Shown: positions 17,994 through 24,867 of the stretch, piece by piece
Layout of the letters: every line of letters starts with the position of its first letter
How positions within the stretch are numbered: position 1 is the stretch's first letter
Assembly (NCBI GenBank): GCA_031422195.1
Contig: JANOPZ010000109.1
Location: 1-32,486, forward strand
Length of the DNA: 32,486 nucleotides
Source: JALOTE01 sp031422195
GTDB taxonomy: Bacteria > Pseudomonadota > Alphaproteobacteria > Rhizobiales > Rhizobiaceae
Reading direction: 5' to 3'
Program-made: the position numbers and the translations under genes
The notes under the pieces: model-generated
Told to the model about the DNA's origin: nothing
Databases searched by the model: none
The model's input: only the letters and a program-made list of their open reading frames with translations

Positions 17994-18123
17994 GCGTTCC
18001 ATCCCGAAAATCATTTTGTCTATTGTGCGGCTTTGCATAAAGCTTGTCCATCGCCAGATCGTCGCGCGAAGGCAGGTCAAAGCCGCAAAAAGGCGAAGTT
18101 TGTTTAATGAAAGGGCCGTTAGC

Positions 18124-18149
18124 AATTATTGACGTTTACGTCAATAATT
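18124..18149. promoter_or_regulatory. Long perfect palindrome upstream of etfB, likely operator
   Basis: Arms AATTATTGACGT (18124-18135) and ACGTCAATAATT (18138-18149) are exact reverse complements around a two-base TT centre, a 12-bp inverted repeat. It lies nine bases past the rhomboid stop and 131 bases before the etfB ATG. The core TTGACGT-n2-ACGTCAA resembles, from memory, sites described for MerR-family LiuR regulators of acyl-CoA and branched-chain degradation, whose regulons include etf genes. A T-run follows only on the plus strand, where there is no gene to terminate, so an operator is more likely than a terminator. Confidence 0.65.
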
Positions 18150-18157
18150 TTTTGGCT

Positions 18158-18931
18158 CTACAAATCTTTTGAACGCCCCCAGCGAGTGATTGGCACAGAG
18201 GTTCGTATTTGACCGGGCGCTAAAGTTTGCACTGCTTTGGGCAACACAATTTCACGGTCAAACAGTGGCACGCCGGAGCGCTTAAACATGAAAACGAGAA
18301 CGAGGCCGGCAATAATACCGCCGACGTGCGCGCCCCAGGAAATTTCATCATCAGGCGAGGAAACAAGCATGAAAATCTGCATTCCAATCCAAAGAACCAA
18401 CGCGATCCAAGCTGGAATTCGAAGCGGTATGCGTGCAAACGCCAAAACCCAGATTTTCACCTTTGGATGCAAAATGAGGTAAGCAGAAAGCACACCGGCA
18501 ATCGCACCAGACGCGCCAATTAAAGGGATTTGAGACCCTTGACTGGCCAGATTATGCATCATTGCGCCACCTGCGGCACACAGCAGATAAAATACAAAAA
18601 ATTTGAAATGCCCCATGGCGTCCTCGACATTGTCGCTGAAAACCCAAAGAAACAGCATATTGCCCCCAAGGTGAAAAAGATCGCCGTGAAAAAACGCATA
18701 GCTAAACAAGGTGAGGCTTTCCGGTATTGCAATGCCGGTATCATAAATTTTAGGGCCACCTTCAAATTCAGATGGTATAAATGACAGAGCGATCTGTGCC
18801 ACGGTCACTTGATCTGCGTTGCCGGTTTGGTTGAGAAAAAACACGGCGATATTTATAATGATCAAACCAATGGTCACAAATTGCAGGCGTATATGTTTCA
18901 GGTTGTTGGCATCATGAAGAGGAATGAACAT
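18158..18931 (-). CDS. Rhomboid-family intramembrane serine protease
   Basis: A 257-residue polytopic membrane protein. The catalytic serine is S141 in GASGAIAG, the partner histidine is H202 in WGAHVGGIIAG, and HLGGN (87-91) supplies the conserved His/Asn of the oxyanion site. About six membrane segments are visible, with a 30-residue loop between the first two. Active-site residues are all present, so it is probably an active protease; its substrate is unknown. A strong AAGGAGG lies nine bases upstream of the ATG. It is the last gene of the HIG1-PduO-rhomboid group, and the etfB palindrome follows at once. Confidence 0.93.
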   Translation of the reverse strand: MFIPLHDANNLKHIRLQFVTIGLIIINIAVFFLNQTGNADQVTVAQIALSFIPSEFEGGPKIYDTGIAIPESLTLFSYAFFHGDLFHLGGNMLFLWVFSDNVEDAMGHFKFFVFYLLCAAGGAMMHNLASQGSQIPLIGASGAIAGVLSAYLILHPKVKIWVLAFARIPLRIPAWIALVLWIGMQIFMLVSSPDDEISWGAHVGGIIAGLVLVFMFKRSGVPLFDREIVLPKAVQTLAPGQIRTSVPITRWGRSKDL

Positions 18932-18957
18932 GGATCTAAACCTCCTTTGCGCCTATG

Positions 18958-19536
18958 TTAGCGATTTTTGCCCGGCACCCATAGCACGTCGCGCTCGCCA
19001 TTGTCATTGACGGAGCGGGAGGCAACAAATAGAAAATCGGAAAGCCGGTTGATATATTGCGCAGCTTCGGTGCTGACGATCTCATCTTCGATATTGGCCA
19101 GTTCAACAATAAGGCGTTCAGCGCGGCGGGCAACCGTTCTTGCTAAATGCAGAGCAGCGGAGGCTTGCGAGCCACCGGGTAAAACAAAAGAGCGGAGCGG
19201 TTGTAATTTCGCGTTGAGTTCATCAATTTCAGATTCAATGCGGCTGACCTGGCCAGCCGTGATGCGCAGCGGCTCCCAGCTGGGTTTTTCAGCGCCCTCA
19301 GGCGTTGCCAAGTCTGCACCTAAATCAAACAGATCATGCTGGATGCGCATCAACATCGCAGCAATATGCGGCTCAATGCCGGGTATTTCTCGGGCAATGC
19401 CAACGCATGCATTGGTTTCATCGACGGTACCATAGGCTGACACACGCAAATCATATTTTTTGCGACGCTCACCGGTGGAAAGGCCTGTTGAACCATTATC
19501 GCCGGTGCGGGTGTAAATGCGATTTAAGACGACCAT
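18958..19536 (-). CDS. PduO-type ATP:cob(I)alamin adenosyltransferase
   Basis: A 192-residue enzyme that makes adenosylcobalamin from cob(I)alamin and ATP. The ATP-binding N-terminus is YTRTGDNGSTGLSTGERRKK (residues 8-27), followed by YGTVDETNACVG (36-47) and, toward the C-terminus, FVLPGGSQASAALHLARTVARRAER, all typical of the PduO/EutT-like family. GAGG eight bases before the ATG overlaps the end of the HIG1 gene, so translation is coupled. Adenosylcobalamin supports methylmalonyl-CoA mutase and other enzymes; no such gene is in this window. Confidence 0.96.
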   Translation of the reverse strand: MVVLNRIYTRTGDNGSTGLSTGERRKKYDLRVSAYGTVDETNACVGIAREIPGIEPHIAAMLMRIQHDLFDLGADLATPEGAEKPSWEPLRITAGQVSRIESEIDELNAKLQPLRSFVLPGGSQASAALHLARTVARRAERLIVELANIEDEIVSTEAAQYINRLSDFLFVASRSVNDNGERDVLWVPGKNR

Positions 19537-19546
19537 GGTTAAAGCC

Positions 19547-19741
19547 TCAGGCTGGACGGAAAAAATAAATTGCGATCACGATCAGCACAACGGCAATGAA
19601 TTGCAGGAAAACGCGAAGCTGCATCAGTTTGTTAGAAAGGTTGGCGTCGCCGCCCTTCATCATTGTGCGAAGGCCAAACATCAAGGAGACAAGCACAGCG
19701 CCCATGGCAAGCACAATGAGTAATTGTAAGGCAAGGCTCAT
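19547..19741 (-). CDS. Twin-transmembrane HIG1-domain small protein
   Basis: A 64-residue membrane protein starting at ATG 19741 (MSLALQLLIVLAMGAVLVSL). Two membrane helices flank a basic turn with GLRTMMKGGDANLSNKLMQLRV, the HIG1 (hypoxia-induced gene 1) pattern; the C-terminus is IYFFRPA. Mitochondrial relatives associate with respiratory complexes, and bacterial members are small inner-membrane proteins of unclear role. A frame reaching TTG 19753 adds four residues and is less likely. It leads the HIG1-PduO-rhomboid group with a ten-base gap to the next gene. Confidence 0.88.
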   Translation of the reverse strand: MSLALQLLIVLAMGAVLVSLMFGLRTMMKGGDANLSNKLMQLRVFLQFIAVVLIVIAIYFFRPA

Positions 19742-19858
19742 TTGATTTTCCAACTTCGAAAAGATTTACCCGCTTTAGGCGCAGCTTGTACTAAGAGAAA
19801 CGCGTCGCCTTGTCTCATGCTATTTCTGTTTATCAAATCTGTCACGATATCGCCGGGC

Positions 19859-20698
19859 TCAACCTTTATGGGCCAATAGGCGGTAATTGAAGCTGCGCGG
19901 CAGAGCCCATTGCATCAGTAGGCCCAATTTGGCAGTGATAGTGACGACATAATGCGTCTTTGGTTTTTTAGCATTAAGAGCATGACGGAGCACTTTCATC
20001 ACCGCTTCCGGGCCCGGTTTCCAGCGCGATTCGACACCACCTTGGCGCAGGCGTGCCAATTGGGCTTGGTAGGCCGTACGGTGCGGCGAGGCTTCACAAT
20101 TAATATTGTTTTCAAAATGCGGCAAAGCATTGGTCGCGATTTTGGATTTTACTGCACCCGGTTCGATAAAGCTCACCGTAATTGGGGTCTCAGCCAATTC
20201 GAGTTTCATGCATAGCATTAAGCCTTCAAGCGCAAACTTTGTCGCCGCATAAGGCCCGCGAAATGGCAATGCGACGCGGCCTAAAATGGATGAACAGTGC
20301 ACAATGCGGCCATGACCTTGTTTGCGCATAATGGGGATAATGCATCGTGTCAGTGTATGCCAACCAAAGAAATTGGCTTCAAACTGTTGGCGCAACACGT
20401 TTGTTGGAACGTCTTCCACTGCCCCGGCTTGGGCATAGGCGCCATTGTTAAACAATGCGTCCAACGTCCCGCCGGTGGCTTTAAGCACATCAGAAACGCA
20501 AGCGTGAATTGAAGCCTCGTCTGCGTAATCGAGATAGAAGGCCTCAAAGTCCGCTGCATTAAGTCTGGCAATATCTTCAGGTTTGCGCGCGGTGGCAAAG
20601 ACACGCCAGCCATCGGCCTTCAGCGCTTTGGCGCAGTATTCACCGATGCCGGACGAACAGCCGGTAATAAGGATGGTCCGTTGCGTTTTTTGCAGCAT
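19859..20698 (-). CDS. SDR-family oxidoreductase
   Basis: A 279-residue classical short-chain dehydrogenase. The cofactor motif TGCSSGIG is at residues 12-19, the catalytic serine is S137 or its neighbour in HCSSILG, and the YxxxK pair is Y150/K154 in PYAATKFALEGL. R37-R/K in TARKPEDI suggests NADP(H) preference. The substrate is not evident; proteins of this type act on steroids, retinoids or acyl ketones. The region just upstream of the ATG is an exact 13-base tandem duplication that includes the ribosome binding site. It stands alone on the minus strand, downstream of nothing obvious. Confidence 0.92.
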   Translation of the reverse strand: MLQKTQRTILITGCSSGIGEYCAKALKADGWRVFATARKPEDIARLNAADFEAFYLDYADEASIHACVSDVLKATGGTLDALFNNGAYAQAGAVEDVPTNVLRQQFEANFFGWHTLTRCIIPIMRKQGHGRIVHCSSILGRVALPFRGPYAATKFALEGLMLCMKLELAETPITVSFIEPGAVKSKIATNALPHFENNINCEASPHRTAYQAQLARLRQGGVESRWKPGPEAVMKVLRHALNAKKPKTHYVVTITAKLGLLMQWALPRSFNYRLLAHKG

Positions 20699-20722
20699 TT
20701 AATCACTCTATTTAATCACTCT
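20697..20722. repeat. Exact 13-base tandem duplication at the SDR start
   Basis: ATTTAATCACTCT occurs twice head to tail at 20697-20709 and 20710-20722. On the minus strand each copy reads AGAGTGATTAAAT, so the AGAGTG ribosome binding site of the SDR gene is duplicated. The copy next to the gene ends in the ATG; the outer copy reads AAATA instead. Likely a slippage event. Confidence 0.85.
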
Positions 20723-20816
20723 GAAGATACGACGTTCGCTTCGATGTTTGCGCTTTCTTAACCAAACATCAAACCCCATGGGTTAATTTGCCAGCACGAG
20801 ATTGAGGAAAAATATA

Positions 20817-21116
20817 ATGTACGCTTTGTCAAAACTATCAATTTTCTGGCTGAGTTTTGCCGTCGTCGCCGTCGCCGTCATATCGTACTTTGTGGCACTG
20901 ACAATTGATGGCGTGTTCGGCAAAGACGGTTTTGGCACGATCGGTAACATGGTGGTGCTGACAACTGGTTTTTTCGGCGGCGTTATCGTCTACGAGCGTT
21001 TGGGATATTACCTGAGTAATTTTCAAGTTTCGACATTCGTCGGTATCGGCGGCGCATTGCTGACATTTGTTGTGTTGGCTTTTCTAAAGCTCATTCTTGA
21101 TAAAATCATGCACTGA
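20817..21116 (+). CDS. Small membrane protein of unknown function (99 residues)
   Basis: The start is ATG 20817 after GAGG at 20804-20807; a TTG at 20802 is in frame but lies inside that site. Three hydrophobic segments are seen, about residues 8-30, 42-61 and 72-95, with a short loop GVFGKDGF and a YERLGYYLSNFQ stretch between them. There are no cysteines or obvious catalytic residues. I do not recognise a family. The last 11 bases overlap the end of gluQ on the other strand. It is divergent from the SDR gene with 118 bases between starts. Confidence 0.75.
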   Translation: MYALSKLSIFWLSFAVVAVAVISYFVALTIDGVFGKDGFGTIGNMVVLTTGFFGGVIVYERLGYYLSNFQVSTFVGIGGALLTFVVLAFLKLILDKIMH

Positions 21117-21942
21117 ACCCAAGATTATGCCTCAATTCAATCGGGCTAAGCCCTTCTTGCCGCAGCGAGCATAAACTCGGTGAGTTGTTGCTTTTTGCGA
21201 GCTTCCCGCCATTTTGGTCTAAAATTAGCTTATGATGATGATAATCAGGCTGTGGAAGTTTTAATAAATTTTGCAACACGCGATGAATGGATGTTGCGGC
21301 ATAGAGGTCGTGACCGCGCACAATATTAGTGATGTTTTGAGCGGCATCGTCAATAACGACAGCCAAATGGTAAGCAAATGAACCATCCCGGCTCTTAAGA
21401 ATGATATCACCCCAAGACGCCGCATCACAATAGACCTGCAATCCACCGTCGCGCCAGCCTATTGGGCCCGAACAAGCTGCTAAAGCCGCCTTCATATTGA
21501 GGCGAATAGAAAAAGAACCCTGCTTTGCTTCACTGATGTAGCTGGCAGCGGGTGGCAAAAATGCGCCGTCGGGGTCTCGTGGCCAGTTCGCATTTTGTGC
21601 GGCCAAAGCTGCAATGTCGCTGCGGCTTACAAATGAAGGGTAGGCAAGCCCGCGCGATATTAAGTTGTCTAGTGCCTCTTCAAATTGGGGTAAATGGTCA
21701 GACTGGCGTCGCGGAAATTCGTCAAAAGTGATCCCGAGCCATGCCAAATCAGTGAAAATTGAGGCTTCAAACTCAGCTCTGGAACGCTGGCGGTCAACAT
21801 CCTCGATCCGAAGCAACAGTTTGCCACCTGCGCCACGCGCCAGCTTTTGGTTCAGTAAAGCGCTATAGGCATGGCCTAAATGCAAATGGCCATTGGGCGA
21901 TGGCGCAAATCTGAAAACGGGTGGTATTTGGCAGGCTTGCAT
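21106..21942 (-). CDS. gluQ: Glutamyl-Q tRNA(Asp) synthetase
   Basis: A 278-residue paralogue of glutamyl-tRNA synthetase lacking the anticodon-binding domain, as expected for the family that puts glutamate on queuosine in tRNA-Asp. The HIGH motif is HLGH (21-24) in RFAPSPNGHLHLGH, and the KMSKS motif is KLAKS (247-251). In the region where many members have zinc-binding cysteines (C-F-C after YP), this one reads YPSFVSRSD (101-109), so the zinc site seems lost. It overlaps the end of the convergent small membrane gene by 11 bases. Confidence 0.94.
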   Translation of the reverse strand: MQACQIPPVFRFAPSPNGHLHLGHAYSALLNQKLARGAGGKLLLRIEDVDRQRSRAEFEASIFTDLAWLGITFDEFPRRQSDHLPQFEEALDNLISRGLAYPSFVSRSDIAALAAQNANWPRDPDGAFLPPAASYISEAKQGSFSIRLNMKAALAACSGPIGWRDGGLQVYCDAASWGDIILKSRDGSFAYHLAVVIDDAAQNITNIVRGHDLYAATSIHRVLQNLLKLPQPDYHHHKLILDQNGGKLAKSNNSPSLCSLRQEGLSPIELRHNLGFSA

Positions 21943-21988
21943 GATTAAGCCTTATAGGTTCAAGCCCAAAAAAGGTTCAACAGAATAA

Positions 21989-22642
21989 ATGAAACCTCTT
22001 CAAATGGTCCGCGATGAAAATGCACTGGCTGCCAGTTTGGCAAACCTTGTTGCGCTTGACCCGCGGCTCGCGGCAATTGCAGCGGCGGTAGCACCGCTTC
22101 CATTGCGTCAAGCCGAGCCGGGTTTTGCTGCATTGGCCCGCATTATTGTGTCTCAACAAGTGTCAGCCAAAGCAGCTGAAAAAATATATTTGCGCCTTGA
22201 AAGCGTCTTAGGCATTTTGTCTCCTGAGATTTATCTGGCCGCGGGACCAGATGCCTGGAAAGAGGGTGGACTTTCACGACCAAAGCAAAAAACCATTGCT
22301 GCTGCCGCTGCCGCGGTTCTAGACGGGACTTTGGATTTGGAAGTTTTGTGTCTTATGGAAGCCGAAACTGCAATTCAGTCTATGACCAGGATTTGGGGCA
22401 TCGGACGCTGGACTGCTGAGGTTTATTTGCTATTTGCGGGCGGGCACCCAGATGTGTTTCCCGCAAGAGATTTAGCCTTACAAATTGCACTTCAAGACTG
22501 CTTGTTCCTTGAATTTAGGCCGACCGAAGCCGAAACGATTGCTTTGACCGATGCTTGGTCACCTTACCGCTCGGTTGCAGCGCGGCTGATGTGGGCGATT
22601 TATGGATTTAACCGCCATATGGCCGCACCCCTGCCAGGCTAA
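21989..22642 (+). CDS. AlkA-like DNA-3-methyladenine glycosylase
   Basis: A 217-residue HhH-GPD base-excision glycosylase. The helix-hairpin-helix IWGIGRWTAE is at residues 135-144, followed by the catalytic aspartate D161 in FPARDLALQ. The IIVSQQVSAKAA segment (52-63) is also typical. There are no Fe-S cysteines, which separates it from endonuclease III and MutY. It probably removes 3-methyladenine and other alkylated bases. No Ada domain or ada gene is nearby. The ATG has a distant, weak ribosome binding site (AAAAGG, 13 bases); an in-frame ATG at 22004 is an alternative start. Confidence 0.93.
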   Translation: MKPLQMVRDENALAASLANLVALDPRLAAIAAAVAPLPLRQAEPGFAALARIIVSQQVSAKAAEKIYLRLESVLGILSPEIYLAAGPDAWKEGGLSRPKQKTIAAAAAAVLDGTLDLEVLCLMEAETAIQSMTRIWGIGRWTAEVYLLFAGGHPDVFPARDLALQIALQDCLFLEFRPTEAETIALTDAWSPYRSVAARLMWAIYGFNRHMAAPLPG

Positions 22643-22726
22643 CTATATTTCAGCTTCACAAGCCTGTCATGACATGCGTAGTATAAACGAAATTGAGTCC
22701 TGTAGTGCTCAAAGGAGGCTGGACCG

Positions 22727-23284
22727 TTGGGTGTGCATGTGTCGCTGGATAGTTTGCCAGCCCTTGTATTGAATGCCGATTACCGGCCGCTGAGCTATTT
22801 CCCTTTATCAGTTTGGTCGTGGCAAGATGCGATCAAAGCTGTGTTTCTCGACCGTGTAAACATCGTGGCTGAATATGATCATGAAGTGAATTCAGCTTCA
22901 TTTTCCATGCGTCTGCCGAGCGTTGTCTGCCTAAAGCAGTACATTAAACCGTCAAAAAACCCAGCTTTCACCCGGTTCAACGTGTTTTTGCGCGATAAGT
23001 TTGAATGCCAATATTGCGGTTCAAAAGATGATTTGACGTTTGATCATTATATACCCCGCCGACTTGGTGGCGCTACGACTTGGGAAAATGTGGTGACTGC
23101 CTGTTCGCCCTGCAATTTACGTAAAGGCGGCAACTTGTGCAAAGACGCTAAAATGTGGCCGAGGCAAAAACCGTTTCAGCCAAATGTGCATGATTTGCAA
23201 GCCAATGGCCGCCTGTTTCCGCCGAACCATTTGCATGAAAGCTGGATGGATTATCTCTACTGGGATATTGAGCTGGAGCCTTAG
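22727..23284 (+). CDS. HNH endonuclease family protein
   Basis: A 185-residue HNH protein. The zinc and catalytic pattern is complete: CQYC (C94, C97), DHYIPR with D106 and H107, N121, and CSPCN (C126, C129). The N-terminal 75 residues (VLNADYRPLSYFPLSVWSW) are typical of a housekeeping HNH family widespread in bacteria, whose target is not known. The start is an unusual TTG at 22727, chosen because GGAGG (22714-22718) sits exactly eight bases upstream; the next in-frame GTG is at 22733. It is not near an intron or phage genes, so a homing role is not suggested. Confidence 0.9.
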   Translation: MGVHVSLDSLPALVLNADYRPLSYFPLSVWSWQDAIKAVFLDRVNIVAEYDHEVNSASFSMRLPSVVCLKQYIKPSKNPAFTRFNVFLRDKFECQYCGSKDDLTFDHYIPRRLGGATTWENVVTACSPCNLRKGGNLCKDAKMWPRQKPFQPNVHDLQANGRLFPPNHLHESWMDYLYWDIELEP

Positions 23285-23450
23285 GGCATGGGCGGACAGA
23301 ATGTTGCGGAAACCATTGGTCAATTGTTCGCCGTGCTCTAATGCCAATTTTAACTGATTAACCGCGCCGTCAAAACTAACCAGCTGGCCCCAACGGAATC
23401 TTAAAGTCTGTGCGTTATCACTCCCAACGGATAGGTTAGGGGATATAGAC

Positions 23451-24863
23451 GTGCGTCTAACGGCAGTTTCTACCACCAATCGAATGCTGCCGTCGGCTAT
23501 GAGCGAGCGTCTCCGTCCGATTGCTGAAAAAGTTGATACGATTTTGTTTGGCCGTGATAATGCTGCGGTTGCGCAACGCATTACTGTTTTTGCGTTTTTG
23601 GTCCGCGTATTATCAGCAGCAATTGCGCTGATAAGCCAAGTCATTTTAGCGCGTATGATGGGCATGTTCGAATACGGGATTTTTGTTTTCGTGTGGACCG
23701 CGATGATCATCGCCGGAAACATTACCTGCTTTGGCTTTCAGGTCTCGGTGATCCGTTTTGTGCCGCAATATCGAGAGCAAGGCGACATGGACCGGCTCCG
23801 GGGCGTTGTCTATGCCTCCCGCATGATTGTTTTTATTATTTCAACTGTGCTCGCAGTGGCCGGACTGTCTTTTGTCCAAGCCTTTGCTGACAAAATGCCG
23901 GTTTACTACATCGCCCCGTTTTTGTTGGGCATGGTCTTGGTGCCGATGATTGCATTGGGCGATTATGTAGCCGGTCTTTCTCGCTCGCAAGGCTGGGCGA
24001 TGCTGTCTCTTTTGCCTGTCTTTATTGTGCGTCCAGTGTTGATTTTAGTTTTGGTTGTTGGTGCCATTTGGGCCGGGTATGCCCCAACCGCTATCAATGC
24101 GCTGATCGCCTCGATCGTGGCCTGCTATTTGGCAACGTTAGGCGCTTTGGTGCAAGCAATACGCTTTACGCCAGTCGAGCAGAAAATTGGTACCCGCACA
24201 TTCGATATGAAAACATGGTTTGTGGTGTCTTTACCGATATTTTTGGTGGAAGGCTTTTATTTCACAATGACCAACGCAGATGTGTTGATGGTCGGCGCCT
24301 ACATGGAGCCTGAGAAAGTTGCAGTCTATTTTGCAGCAGTAAAAATTCTGGCACTGGTTCATTTTGTCAATTTTGCGGTTCGTGCCGGCGCGGCGCAGCG
24401 GTTTTCAACTCTGCTGCATTCATCGAACGGCACAGAGCTTTCGAACTTTGCACGGCAGACAGTTCAGTGGATGTTCTGGCCGTCGCTGTTCTTGGCGATA
24501 ATCATGGTCGCGCTGGGTGACGATCTGCTGCGCCTTTTTGGCGGCGAGTTTGCCGATGGCCACCAGCTCATGGGAATTTTAGCGGTTGGTATTGTTATCC
24601 GCGCTGCCGTGGGCCCGTGCGAAAGCGTGCTGACGATGACCGGCCAAGAGCGCATTTGCGCCGTTGCTTATAGTGTCGCGTTGGGGGTTAACCTCACTCT
24701 AAACGTGTTTCTCATTCCAACATATGGCTTGATTGGTGCTGCACTGGCCACGGCGCTGGCAATGACTGTTGAAGCTCTCATGCTGTCGGCAATTGTGAGG
24801 TGGCGTCTTGGTTTTACCATGTTTGTTTTTGCACCGAAGTCTAACCCTGTGACCAAGGCTTAA
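23451..24863 (+). CDS. Polysaccharide flippase (Wzx/MATE-like)
   Basis: A 470-residue polytopic membrane protein of the MOP superfamily, with some 12-14 hydrophobic segments after a cytoplasmic N-terminus of about 40 residues. The first segments include AFLVRVLSAAIALISQVILARMMG followed by EYGIFVFVW, the normal opening of oligosaccharide flippases. It starts at GTG 23451, eight bases after AGGGG. Such proteins move lipid-linked glycan units across the inner membrane. The acetyltransferase gene begins four bases after its stop, and no glycosyltransferase or polymerase is adjacent, which is unusual for a Wzx locus. Substrate unknown. Confidence 0.9.
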   Translation: MRLTAVSTTNRMLPSAMSERLRPIAEKVDTILFGRDNAAVAQRITVFAFLVRVLSAAIALISQVILARMMGMFEYGIFVFVWTAMIIAGNITCFGFQVSVIRFVPQYREQGDMDRLRGVVYASRMIVFIISTVLAVAGLSFVQAFADKMPVYYIAPFLLGMVLVPMIALGDYVAGLSRSQGWAMLSLLPVFIVRPVLILVLVVGAIWAGYAPTAINALIASIVACYLATLGALVQAIRFTPVEQKIGTRTFDMKTWFVVSLPIFLVEGFYFTMTNADVLMVGAYMEPEKVAVYFAAVKILALVHFVNFAVRAGAAQRFSTLLHSSNGTELSNFARQTVQWMFWPSLFLAIIMVALGDDLLRLFGGEFADGHQLMGILAVGIVIRAAVGPCESVLTMTGQERICAVAYSVALGVNLTLNVFLIPTYGLIGAALATALAMTVEALMLSAIVRWRLGFTMFVFAPKSNPVTKA

Positions 24864-24867
24864 CATT

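Noticed and set aside
18124..18149. Palindrome as a terminator of the rhomboid operon
   Set aside because: On the minus strand no T-run follows the stem. The T-run is on the plus strand, where no gene ends.
22727..23284. HNH protein as a homing or phage nuclease
   Set aside because: There are no intron, intein or phage genes around it, and the N-terminal part matches a common chromosomal HNH family.
23117..23722. 201-codon minus-strand frame across the HNH-flippase gap
   Set aside because: The stretch over 23285-23450 reads smoothly, but the frame is antisense to both flanking genes, has no credible start site and no family resemblance.
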